Assembly: GCA_015501595.1 (NCBI GenBank)
Contig: JADNRX010000011.1
Location: 248,001 to 312,000 of the forward strand
Direction: 5' to 3'
DNA length: 64,000 nucleotides
Source: Hymenopellis radicata
Taxonomy: Eukaryota > Basidiomycota > Agaricomycetes > Agaricales > Physalacriaceae
The notes below the pieces were generated by a model, which saw nothing but the letters and a program-made list of their open reading frames with translations, was not told the DNA's origin and searched no databases. The position numbers were made by a program, and so were the translations under genes. Every line of letters begins with the position of its first letter. Position 1 is the first letter of the stretch. Positions 1 to 10,429 of the stretch are shown here, one piece after another.

Positions 1-1
1 C

Positions 2-460
2 GCGTTCCTTCCACTCCCGTTCGCTGTGCTCGCATCGACCCCGCCCCCACCATCCACCGCGAACCCCGGGTGGTACGACAAGCAGTACGACTTTTCCCAC
101 GAGCCCGTCGTCTCGCACAGCGGGCAGCACACCTACGTCGTCTCCCAGCCCGACCCGTCCAGCACCCACTACCACGTCCCCTCCGGCGCGTACCCCACGT
201 CCGCCCCGTACACCAACGACGCACCCGCGGCCGACGGGATGCAGTTCAGCTCAGCCGGCAATGGCTTCGCGCATCCTGTGACCGCTATGCAGCACGGCGG
301 ATTTAGCGCGGCCGTCAGGTTCTCGAGCGCGCCTGGCCGGAAGAGCGACGGTGGCCTGGGCAAGGAGGGCACCGGCGAATTGGCGGATAGGAATGACAGC
401 AGCGGTGCTGCCGAGTATTCAAAACTTGGTCTCGACAAGGCCTGGAAAGCGAGGAAATGA
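2..460 (+). CDS. Unknown protein, C-terminal part (5' end outside window)
   Basis: An open frame runs from the window edge to a TAA at 460 and gives about 152 residues. The sequence is low complexity, rich in Ser, Pro, Ala, Gly, His and Tyr, without membrane segments or a motif I recognise. It ends in a short charged tail (LDKAWKARK). No start codon belongs to this piece, so it is taken as the last exon, or part of it, of a gene that begins upstream. Codon use looks like real coding sequence (GC-rich third positions), but the composition would also suit a disordered tail of many regulators. Function unknown. Confidence 0.55.
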   Translation, partial: AFLPLPFAVLASTPPPPSTANPGWYDKQYDFSHEPVVSHSGQHTYVVSQPDPSSTHYHVPSGAYPTSAPYTNDAPAADGMQFSSAGNGFAHPVTAMQHGGFSAAVRFSSAPGRKSDGGLGKEGTGELADRNDSSGAAEYSKLGLDKAWKARK

Positions 461-920
461 ATGAGGGTTCGTTTGACGTTTATGACGCAGTGAATTATGA
501 GCTCATGGTTCTTCTTATTTAGCCTTTCCCAAATTGGAGATGAATGTTTTCATCGCAAATGTAAGTTAACCTCGTACTTTGGTTCGCCATTCACTCACTC
601 ACACCTTCACAGTTCATAACTGCTTACAACCGAAATCGTTAATGACATATAGACTTCTTAATTACAATGTAACACCACCACTGTATCGTTTTATCGTTAT
701 GTTTGTTTTGGAATCGATACGTTGACTTATGTTTTGATAACGTTAGGAATTAGTGATGTAGTAGGTCAAGCGAGGTCTTTTAACTTTCGGAACACCAGCT
801 CATGAGATGAGCTTGTGTATGCTCGTGAGCATTATAACATGGACAGCTGTGTATTTAGAACTGCAAAACATAGACAACTACAGATGGTGAAAAATAAGTA
901 TCAGAACATTTATTGCGCCA
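461..920. other. Convergent intergenic region
   Basis: AT-rich spacer between two genes that end toward each other (stop of the unknown protein and stop of RAE1). It should hold both 3' UTRs. No coding sequence, RNA gene or repeat stands out. Confidence 0.5.
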
Positions 921-2391
921 CTACTTCCGTGCCCTCTTCTTCACTTCGTCCTCCTTGCACGCGTGTAGCATCAACTTGTTCGGATGTCCCGGCGTCATGC
1001 CGGAATGTCCCTTGGACCAATCATAGGAGACGGCGTAAGCGAAGATATTGCCGTTGTGGTTGAAGTCTGTGCAAGCGATGGGACCAGGGGCGGCTTCGAA
1101 TGCTAAAGAGAACGTTAGACCCAGATCAATCAAAAGAGTGATGGGCACACATTTAAGACGTGTTCGCGCGTCCTTGTCCCAGAAGTGGATGGTACCGTCA
1201 GATCCTTCAGTACAGTCAGTATCTCCTTCAGGCGAAGAGCAATAAGCACGACTTACCGCACGTTGAGAATGTACCGTGCACAGGATGGAAGGAGATATCG
1301 TTCACCGCATACACCATTCCTTGGTCTTTTGAGTTTGCAACGGCATCCTTTCGATGACATTTGAATGAAAAGTTATTCCTGCGGGTGTGATGAGCATTTA
1401 TGGAGGGAAGAACGGAGGCACATACGCGCTGTCCTTATCTTCGACATATCTAGCAAAATGAAGAGTTGGTAAAGGAAAAATGGTGCGTTGATGGACATAC
1501 TGGATAGCAACTCGTCCTTCGATGCTGCCGATAGCGAAGCCTTGATTGGTTGACGCAGTGAAGCACGAGATCACACGCGTTTGCCATTTCAACGGAGATT
1601 GTATCGTCTAAGAGGAGTTGGAGGATCGTTCAATGCAAGACAGACGAGGGTGTACCTTGTAAGCTGCCGTGGGATTGGTGAGATTGAATATTTGGATGTG
1701 ACGTTCAGCGGTCCCCACAACCATGAGTGGATACTGGACATCGAACGTATAACAGCGCTCCGGTAGAGTTACACTCGCAACAGGCTGAGGAGCACGAAGA
1801 TCCCAGTACTGAAGAGATGAATACACGAGATTTGGAGGAGCGAACAAGACATACTTTGATGGTCTTGTCCCAGCTTCCTGTGGCAAGAATCCCCATGCCA
1901 GGTGTTTCGACCCATTTGACAACCTTGATGGGCGCGTCATGCTGGGCTACTTGGCTGGACTGGCCCGTCGCGACATCGAACATTCGGCCAGCGTTGTCTG
2001 CCCCACCGGACAGAATCTTGTTCCCTTCCTAGTTTCATCAAAGAAATGAGCGCCATAATGTCAAAAAACGGGACATATACGCACTTTATTCCAACATACA
2101 GACATTACAGGGCCCTGGTGCTGGTACATGGCCTTTCCTTGGGTCTGCCCATTTGCGCCAACTTCGTAGATCCTCACCTGAAAATGCCATCACTTACGCG
2201 CCAATAAACGACATGAACCTTCGTACGCTGTTATCCCAGCTTCCCACGGCAAGATAGTCAGCCTGGCCCGAGAATGAGAGGCAGGAAATGGAGTCTGGAG
2301 GCGGGTCTGCCACTTCGATGTCCTTGTCGCTCGCGTTGCTACTATTTGACGTGCCAACTGCCGTCGAGGTCGACGACGTGAAGAACGCCAT
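921..2391 (-). CDS. RAE1: mRNA export factor Rae1/Gle2 (WD40 beta-propeller)
   Basis: Nuclear-pore-associated WD40 protein that binds the Nup98 GLEBS motif and acts in mRNA export and the spindle checkpoint. The start ATG at 2391 begins MAFFTSSTS. The first blade reads DSISCLSFSGQADYLAVGSW, followed by VRIYEV, PVMSVCWNKEG and LATGSWDKTIKYWDLR. A later exon contains NFxFKCHRK-like FKCHRKDAVANSKDQ and VYAVNDISFHPVHGTFSTC, both typical of Rae1 and not of general WD40 proteins. The end is basic (EDEVKKRARK). About seven exons are seen; clear introns include 2226-2178 (SWDNS | VRIYEV) and one splitting CWNK | EGNK. Length (about 350 residues) fits the family. The start lies 143 bp from the divergent F-box gene, so they probably share a promoter. 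Confidence 0.93.
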
Positions 2392-2534
2392 ACTAATGAG
2401 TAGGTCTTTCCAGATGAAAGTTTGCGGTCAAAAGGTCGAGTGTGACCAGAGTGTGACTGGCGTGACTCTTGTCGCCACTTCGCTGCCGACCACAATGACG
2501 ACGGCGACGAGCTTGTTGACTCGGGACGACTAGC

Positions 2535-4086
2535 ATGGACTGTGGGTAACAATTCACATTCTGCTTGAAAAGTGCTCATTTCTCAGTGTGTCAATAGCAC
2601 GCGAGGCGATACTCAACATCACTACCGAGCGCATCCAGGAGCTCGAGGCAAGAAAGAGCGACTTTTGTTCGAGGCCGCTCAAGTCGACCAGGAACTGCAT
2701 CTTACACGGGCGCGCCAGAGGCAACTGCTCAACCAGAGCGCGGCCATCTCCGTGCTTCCGTATGAGATCCTGTCTACCATATTTCTGCTCTGTCGCGAAC
2801 AGGAACTTTCCTACAAAAAGCCCTTTGAGCTCACCCTGTCCCATGTCTCCAGCATTTGGCGTGAGATATCACTGGGAACTGGTACTCTGTGGGACCGGAT
2901 CTATGTCAGGCTACCCCCGTGAATATAGCTCGACATGCGGGCGTCTTTACTCGAAAGATGGCTCTCTTCACCATGTATCTCAATCGGTCACAGAACTGCC
3001 TTCTCACTATCCGCCTTCAAGTCAGCGGCGGGTACCAGTGGGCGGAGGTTTTGAACGTTTGCATTCCTCATATGTGGCGTTGTCGGCAGCTTTCCCTGTC
3101 TGTCACGCATAGCATCCAAGATATGCAGCCAGCCATGGAGAAGCTCCATTCTGCGGACGCGCGACAGCTTGAACGCCTGTCCGTACGGATCGCACACTTT
3201 CACCACCACCTGCACATACAGAATCAGTTCCAGTCGATTACTCCGAGCATTTTCACCGCAGGTGCACCTATGTTGAACTTTGTGAGACTTTCTGGCGTGG
3301 CTGGACCCTTGCAGCCCCCGCTCGCAAATGTTACCACTCTTCACATTGACGGCCAACACATGTCCGACCTTTCCCTTGACCAATACCGCGCTCTGCTCCA
3401 GTCAGCACCCCAGCTTGTCAGCCTCTCCCTGGCGCGTATCACCCTATCCTCCCCTCATACGCCTTTCGGTCAGAAAACCTCCGATTGATTTGACTCACCT
3501 CCGACACCTTCGTGTCAGTGGTTCAGAAGACGACGACGAGGACTCTTCACCGCACCTGCTTCTTGCCCAACTGCCGTTGGCCCTCGTCCGGTCCCTCTTC
3601 CTCCGAGATGTTTCTTACCTTGGTTTTGATGCCAATTCCTTTCCTCGTGTCGAGTTGTTGAGCCTCACCGATTGTTCCTTCCCCAGTTCGGAGGTGGTGG
3701 AAACTGTAGACGCCTTCCCGTCATTGGTTCACCTTGATTGCGATGTCAATGTCCCCACCTTTTCTTTGTTCTATCTTTGGAGAGCACTTCAGAGTCACAT
3801 TCGGAGGACACGAGGATTCCCGCGCTGTGGCCCAAGATAGAGAAGTTGACGGTCAGGGATATCCTGATTCAACCATGTCGAGCTGGTGGTGAATTCTGTT
3901 CACGCCAGAAGACGCCGCGGCGTCCCTTTGAAGGTACTCTCTTTGGACGCCACCAGTCGACAGTTTCTTCACAAGCAGAAAGAGCTTGAAGACTTGGAAA
4001 AGGTCGTGCGCGTAGAGGACTTCGAAGTTGAGACCTGGCCACCGGGGATAGCCTTCGAAGAGGACGACGACAGCTTTTGGGATTAA
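2535..4086 (+). pseudogene. F-box protein gene with several frame breaks
   Basis: Mushroom-type F-box protein, a substrate receptor of SCF ubiquitin ligases. A short first exon (ATG at 2535, MDCG) joins through a 41-nt intron (2546-2586) to a helix with ELEARKSDF. The F-box core reads ISVLPYEILSTIFLLCREQE, then LSHVSSIWREISLGTGTLW, followed by leucine-rich segments such as LTHLRHLRVSGSEDDDEDS and an acidic end (EEDDDSFWD). The homologous sequence moves between frames at about 2661 (T run), 2911 (C run), 3475 (A run), 3795 and 3870, and no GT-AG intron explains the first three. It is either a decaying gene or a normal gene hit by homopolymer indels in the assembly. Divergent from RAE1. Confidence 0.7.
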
Positions 4087-4603
4087 GCCGGTGTGTAAAC
4101 CAAGTCCTGCAGTTCAAACTCGAGAACGTGATGGTTGTAAAGCGGTGGACAGAGATACACGGATATACCCTACTAGAATAGAACATTCTGGCAAGTAAAC
4201 GATGAGCTTCGTTATCGATTGTTTTGATCCCTGCTCAGTCGCGAAATACACGCCCCGTTAACCTACATCAGCGCTGGAAAGTCCCGCTCGATTTCTGATT
4301 CGTGATGGTCAGGGCAACGTGCGCTGTCATGATTTATGTATGATTGTTATCGGGTGGTTCTCTAGCCCTGGTCATCTATCTGTTTTTGGTGCGTATACTT
4401 CAACAGCATTCATCCTACGGTATTCGGGCTCAGTAGGTCGCACAGGAACTTGCCCGGGGTCATTCAAATGACGATGCCCTCATCCATATATCGTTATCTC
4501 GGGGGCGTGTAGGTTGGGCTTTGACGTGTCGAATGTTGGGTTCTCAATGGCGCCTAACCTAAGAGTATAAATCCTATCCTGATGGTCAGAAAACCCAAGC
4601 GCC
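4087..4603. other. Intergenic region
   Basis: Spacer between the F-box gene and the small membrane-protein gene on the same strand. Nothing clearly coding. The sequence TATAAAT at about 4565, some 40 bp before the next ATG, is a plausible TATA-type core promoter element. Confidence 0.35.
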
Positions 4604-5390
4604 ATGCCTACTGACAAGCAAGCAAATAATGTTACCACCGATCGTCAGCAAGCTACAGAGCGAGACCTAACATGTATGTCGTATACGTTCTTTCATAACT
4701 ATCTTGCTAACAGACATTCAGACACCCTGCCTCCTCTCGTGGAATCAGTTCGAGCCAGCTGGATCACCACTTTTCAGAGTGCCGCTGTTGTGGTACGTCT
4801 CAAAATAGCATGATAATCTACCTTGTGCGCTTATATCGCTGTTGTAGTCTTCTCTACTGGCCGCTGTAGCTGGGGGCTTCTGTCGCCATCAATGATGATC
4901 ACGACTCCTTCGCGAACTCACGCGAAAGCCTTCGAAGTTTCCTATATATCGCGTCTTTCGGAGCCATCATCTTCAATATCAGTGCTACGATGACTTCGCT
5001 TGTATTGATCGAACGTCTCTGTGGCCTTGAATGGACTGCGGCAGGGATTTCTGATGCGCCAAAAGAGGGAACTTTGTCGATGGATGGTATCGAGCTCTTG
5101 TCACGATTCGGATGCATACAATATGGACACATCTTATCTGGCATTGTGAGCAATCGCGACGTTGTGCTCCATGCCAGTTGAATATCTGTCGACTAGGGCT
5201 TCTGTCACTCATCCTTGGAATGTGGTGCATGCTTCTTGAAATCATCGTGTTTGTATGGGTCTCGCAGAAAACGACAACGGCCGTAAAGGCTACCATGACA
5301 TGTGCCATGGTATTTACTATGATCCCACTTATAATTATACAATCACTACCAATGCGTACTATAGTCGAGACACTTCGAAAGAAAGAGTAG
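4604..5390 (+). CDS. Small multi-pass membrane protein, family copy 1 (possibly damaged)
   Basis: A polar start (MPTDKQANN) is followed by LPPLVESVRASW, then hydrophobic stretches around SSLLAAVAGG, LYIASFGAIIFNISATMTSL and LILGMWCMLLEIIVFVW, and a final helix ending IQSLPMRTIVETLRKKE. That suggests four membrane helices. It matches, in order and motif, the two minus-strand proteins at 24.2-26.4 kb (compare FNSAAAISAFVIVQK and SGMLCVLVQLVLQVW). Exon ends near 4676 and 4796 look normal. After the first helix the frame changes near 4872, and the last junction near 5145 would need an intron of only 32 nt. This copy may therefore be a pseudogene or contain an assembly indel. Function unknown. Confidence 0.55.
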
Positions 5391-5627
5391 TAATAGAGGT
5401 CAATCCACCATCAACAGCACAGCTCTCGCCATCGTCGTCGCCGCTGCCAGCCCCAGAACGTCAGAAATCGAATCCGAAAGCGAGAGGACCTTTGTGGGCT
5501 GCTCGGGTGTTACGAATCGCGCCTTGCGCACCCGTTCCCGGTATTGCGGAGGTGATCGTTGACACTCCTGCCAGAGGATCATGTTCAATGAAGATGTACG
5601 CGACACTTTATCTGTAGTATAGTGTTG

Positions 5628-7442
5628 TCAGTAACGGTTATGCCACGAAGCCAGTGTCAACGAACAAGTTTCGTCCTTCAACTTCAACGACGGAGCCGCC
5701 TTGCCCGAAACCTTGACCACGACTTCAACAGTGGGCGCTGGAGAGTTTCCGCTGATCTAGAAGCGGAGGAGTCAATATCCAGAAAGCCAGAGCATTGAGC
5801 GAAGCAAACCCATTTCAGTTTGTCCTTCCAAGCATCGTACCGACTTGCATCGCCGTCCCTAGCCTCTTGCATGAGCTTCTGCGGGAAAAGGATCTAAAGG
5901 CCGTCAGCTGAAGAAGGACCGACGTGATCCTAGAATCCATACCCCGTACTCCTTGAATGAGTCGCTCACGGCCTTGACAGCGGTTGTGAAAGCATTGTCG
6001 ACCTCGGCAGTTTTCAAGGCATCAACGTTTGGCTTGACACCTGCGGCTGCCTGCGAAAGCTTGGCAGCCGCTTGCAACGCAGTCGTAACAGACGCCAACG
6101 CACTTGACGTTTGTTAGCTGAGATCGATGTACAAGATGATGGCATACCGTTGAACGGGCTCTACTGCAGGTTGAGGGCTCTTATCCGCATGCTCCTTGAG
6201 AAGGTCACGACAACATTGAACCAAGACCAGGCACTGCAAATAATAAGGAGGTCGTATTTTCGCGGGGAATTTTTTGAGTTCGTTGAAGCTCGGGCTAGCG
6301 ACTCTGCCCTGACAGAGGTATATATAGTTAATACGAAGGGAATATACGGGCGATGCCTTGGTCACTTGCCTTGAGGAGAGCATCAATCAGCTGTTTCCAT
6401 TGCGCCTCTCGTTGACTTTGCAGCTTGGGATCGTCAGTCTTGTTGTCCAAGTGGTTTTCGAGAAGTATCGAGAAACTGAAAGGGACGCTCAGAGCAAACA
6501 CTTATCGTTGGAGAGGGTACATACGCGAGAACTTTGGAAAGCACCTCATGCGAACCCAAGTGCTGTCGAGTGACTTTGTCGGATGTCTTGGCCGTTACTT
6601 CCACAATGCCCACAAAGACCAACATAAACTTCACGGAATATTCAGTCATGTCCTGCAAGGTAATCACATTAGACAGTCGTCTGCAGATTTCACGTCTCCT
6701 ACATTTTTGCCACCGAGTTGGAGTTTAGACCGTATCGCCCTCAGCTTTGGAAGCGTGTTTTCGAGACAAGACCAGCCATCAGAAGAAAACTTGCTCTTCT
6801 GACCACTGGAGCGAGAGGAAGACTCCTGGATCAATTCGTCCAAAAACGCATTATCGTCATGCTGCCTGAACAAGGTCAGATCCTTCAGTTCTACTTCGGC
6901 GGCAGTTGACTGGCACATTGTGTCAGCGAGAGAATTTTGAAAGAATGCGAGGCAGACCTTGAAATGCCCAGTTTCGAAGAGAGAAGCAAGAGTTTTAGTT
7001 GTGGTTCTTCTATTGTCCGCCCACAACTTTCCCGCCTCGATCCACTCGGAGATCAATAACCCCCCATCGAGGCTACCAATGCAAGGATTCTCAGAAAGCT
7101 CGGCAAGCTCGAGAAGAAACCTGAACAAAGCTCAGTTTGACGCTTGAGTTTCTCACGGTGAAGCGATGGGACTTACTGTTCGAGGGGATCAACCATGACG
7201 GTATATGCATCAAAACTAGTCCAATCATCCTCGTTGGAAGAGGCGGAGATGAGTGAGTTTATTTTGTTGCAGAGATCCCGCGAACGGGAGATGGCAGTAC
7301 AGAGGGTGTGTGTGTTTCGACGAACACTAGACGAAGTCAAAGTGATGGACAAGCATTCGATAAGATCCTTGATCATGTCCGTCGCAGAGAGCCGAGGTTC
7401 GTTGATTGCACAGAGGCGTTCATGAAGCGAAAGGGTAGCCAT
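5628..7442 (-). CDS. Unknown mostly helical protein with a GC-AG intron
   Basis: Starts MATLSLHERLCAINEPR at 7442 and ends LTLASWHNRY. At least seven exons are seen. The product (about 450 residues) looks alpha-helical and soluble, with segments such as DMIKDLIECLSITL, FLLELAELSENPCIGSLDGG, VSDSFKEYG and EARDGDASRYDAWKDKLKW; the last exon (SPAPTVEVVVKVSGKA) looks beta-rich. A clean junction is LEQ | FLLELAEL (donor GTAAGT, acceptor TTCAG). The exon ending QLIDALLK is followed by GCAAGTGACC, a standard-looking GC donor. No catalytic motif or known domain was recognised. The stop faces the membrane-protein gene at 5390. Confidence 0.6.
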
Positions 7443-8414
7443 GACGAGGAAGCTCGGTAGTCTGTAGCTGCTCGCCCTGACATTTAAGAGTTTGTGAGGG
7501 AGCGCTTGAGGATCCTGTCACGCCGAGACGACGGGAAGCTTTTCCTCAATGCGGCTATGACAGTAGACGCGCTGAATGTTGGAACTTGTCACTGTCCGTA
7601 GCATGAAAGGTGAAAGTATCATGTTGCCACTTGGAAAAACACACGGAAGCACGGTGACGATCACGTACAGTAAAGCCGAAAGTTCGTATAAGGGGTCATA
7701 TCTGATAGGATCTCAACGGAGTGTTCCATGTAACGAGCTTGTTGAGGCATTGTCGTGTAATTGTCGCATAGCAGGGAAAGGCCTAAAAATAACAGTGGTC
7801 AACAGCGATCACGCGATCACGCACCGGACTTCGTCTTCCCGGACCCAACACGTTGAAGCCAGGTTGAAGCTAGCAAGGCTCTGCACGTTCACATCCTTAG
7901 CGCTCGAACCGCCCTCCTATGTCATTCTCTGCGTCATTGTTTGAAGGGGCATCCGGTAGTACTCGTTCCGAATCAGAGCCACTACTACTTACCAGACTTG
8001 CAGTTTTTCACTTCAAGTGGATATTAATGTTGATCCTGTATCCAGCACGTTGAACTCGTAAGCTCTAGGACTCATCGACACTGTCAGTGTCGTTTTCTCT
8101 CTCAAACTTAGACTCACCTCGTGCTTTCAGCCAAACATACTGAATAGGAAGCCCATTCATCTTCGATCGTTGTACACGTAGAGCGTGATGGTTGTGGGAG
8201 GTTTCGTCAAGAAGGAAATCCTGAATTCGAAGCTCTTTCGCCGAGATATATGCCTTGCCAGACGATCAATTTTTCCTCAGGCTACAGAACTTATACATTT
8301 GTATCGGAGCATCTGGGAGCTAGAAGGAAACGCGTGGATTGGCCAGAATCTGATTGTCGGTAAGTAGACAAAGTCTTTTTCTGACCAATGAGCATTCATT
8401 TTTCTTCGAGGAAT
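7443..8414. other. Region without a confident gene
   Basis: Upstream region of the minus-strand helical protein and of the plus-strand gene at 8.4 kb. A 122-codon open frame on the plus strand (7576-7944) lacks recognisable features and has the mixed composition of chance frames. A short frame at 8185-8367 ends at a possible donor (GTAAGT at 8360) and could be an upstream exon of the next gene, but its frame does not join cleanly. Confidence 0.35.
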
Positions 8415-10299
8415 ATGATTTTGAATGCGATCGTCACGAAGTTCAACGAGGTTATCACCAATAGCACCTCAACAGTCGAAGATGACTGTTTCGACAGCTG
8501 GATGGATGATCTCCCTGTCGAGGTCAGTGATTTGGTAAGTAAAATATTGCATGCAGTCACATCCAGCAGGTCAGGAAATTCCGGGACGAAATACGAGAAT
8601 TGAAGAAGGTCGAAGCGAAAAAGAACGAAATGTACAACAAAGCTATGGAGCGTAAGCGTAAGGAGGTAAGTAATACAGCGCCTTACTCGATATGTCAATT
8701 AGGCGAGATTTTGATTGCGCTCAGGAGAAATCGACATCCAACTCGAAGCTTGTCCCTGTAGAAGTATGGCATTTGCGTTTCGATAAACCAGGCATCTACC
8801 CAGGTGCGCCGCCCGGAGCTCATGCTACGATATCCATTCACACTAGACTAGTTAGAGGGTGTACCACGCAGGACACGTTCGACGTTGTTCTCTTACAGTG
8901 GATCTTCACGGATAAGACGATATCTTTGCGAAGCAATCCGCACTTCTACGACAATTTAGAGGGTTGGATGTCCCAGAGAGCTTTGATGCCACGGGATGCG
9001 CTAAAATTTTCTGCGATACTCCCCCAAAGCCCAGGAAAAGCCCACATCATCATACATTGTGTTACGGACTATCATGAGTACCCGTTAATCATCTTTAAGC
9101 ATATTCCAGGGTGGACGTTTGCACAGCTTTGGTGTGTGAACGGAGATATACTGTTGAAAGGTCTGAATGAATCTACACAATCCTACTTCGTGGTTAACGC
9201 TTCTTCAGGTACTTCTGGCCAACTAATGAAGGCTAGATGGTGTCAGAAGCAACTATTACATGAGCATGCTTCAATAAACGTCGAGAAGTACGAAAGTCTT
9301 CCTACACGAAATGGAGCAAGTCCCCATAGGAGGATGGCGCCGTATTCTTTAGCATGGAGAAGCTTTTGGACGAGGTAGGCAAAGCCATACGAGACAACGA
9401 CAAGTGCACGTGGATTGTCGAGGATGACGGCAACGCCTTGCTGGTGTGTATTCGCGAAGTCTTGTGTTCTCTAACGATCATCTGAAGCAGTCAATAGAAT
9501 GAATATGGCTTCGCAAATTTGCCTTTTAGTGGCAGTGCCAACACATCAAGTCATATATCATCCGTGCGCATTGATCTTCTTCCTTATTCGTGATATTTAT
9601 GACACGACTTCTCAGATATCGTCCAATGCTCCTTCTACGACTTCACTGCTCAGTGGCAAGACCGTAGTTGCGGTACGTCGATTTTTTAATTCTTTGAGGC
9701 GACGCGGTATATCTAATCGTTCACCCCAGCCCTCAAACGAGTCGGGCACTTTTGAATATCAGCATGTGGCTGATACCCCGCCCAGCATGAGCGTTCAGGA
9801 ACACCCTGGAAATAATGTGCCACTCTCTGCTTCGTTCATGCAGTCGATTTCACTAAATAGCAATATTAGGATTTCCCAATGCCTCAAGCAAATCTCACTA
9901 ACGCTCTACCACCGACGTCTGGTCCTGCGTCGGCAAACTTTGTTGATATCCGTGCGCCCTCTCCTGGTGGATTTATTGTACCTGTGAGGCTCCATGGCGA
10001 GACGCCTGCCCACCCGGCTGGCGAAATCGGCAATGTCGTGGGGCCGTCGATGCGTCCCAAACCGTTCCCTCTTCCCCAGTCCTCCAAGGCCACTCGGAAT
10101 CCGGTACGACCAATATCTTCGCTTGAAATGACCCGTATAATCAGAAACGTCTTCAGAGACAGAACTCACCGCGTTCAGTTGTGAGTCCTCTTCACGTGTA
10201 ATGCTTGCCATGCTGATTTCATCTTAGGCGTCCGCCCCACCGGCCAAGCCGAAAAGCTGGTTTACCAGAGCGAAGGAGTTTGTAGTAGGTCTCAGGTAG
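8415..10299 (+). CDS. Unknown multi-exon protein
   Basis: Probable start ATG at 8415 (MILNAIVTKF). An intron at about 8536 joins DDLPVEVSDL to a charged coiled-coil-like stretch (RKFRDEIRELKKVEAKK). Another intron ends at CTCAG just before EKSTSNSKLVPVEVWHLRF. A long exon (8724-9188) follows with DKPGIYPGAPPGAHATISI and IFTDKTISLRSNPHFYDN, then an acidic segment MEKLLDEVGKAIRDNDK. The 3' part is Pro-rich (ANLTNALPPTSGPAS, APSPGGFIVPVRLHGE) and ends KSWFTRAKEFVVGLR. The join between 9190 and 9370 could not be resolved and may hide a frame break, and the stretch 9480-9870 may be a separate gene. Function unknown. Confidence 0.45.
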
Positions 10300-10429
10300 T
10301 CTTCTGCAATCGTCAGTAGTTTCTGTATTCTGTTTGAACATCCCTACTTCTTTCTTGCAATGAGTCTGGTCCGTTCAGTGAGGACTTGGCGGGTATCCTA
10401 GATTCATATACATTTTTGACAAGACAAAT

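Noticed and set aside
5145..5177. A 32-nt ultra-short intron in membrane-protein copy 1.
   Set aside because: In copy 3 a first reading also gave a 29-nt intron, but a normal 50-nt intron with better ends (GTGCGT...CTCTAG) was found. The copy 1 case is therefore more likely a frame break than a new class of tiny intron.
7576..7944. 122-codon plus-strand open frame.
   Set aside because: No domain, no neighbouring exons and chance-like composition.
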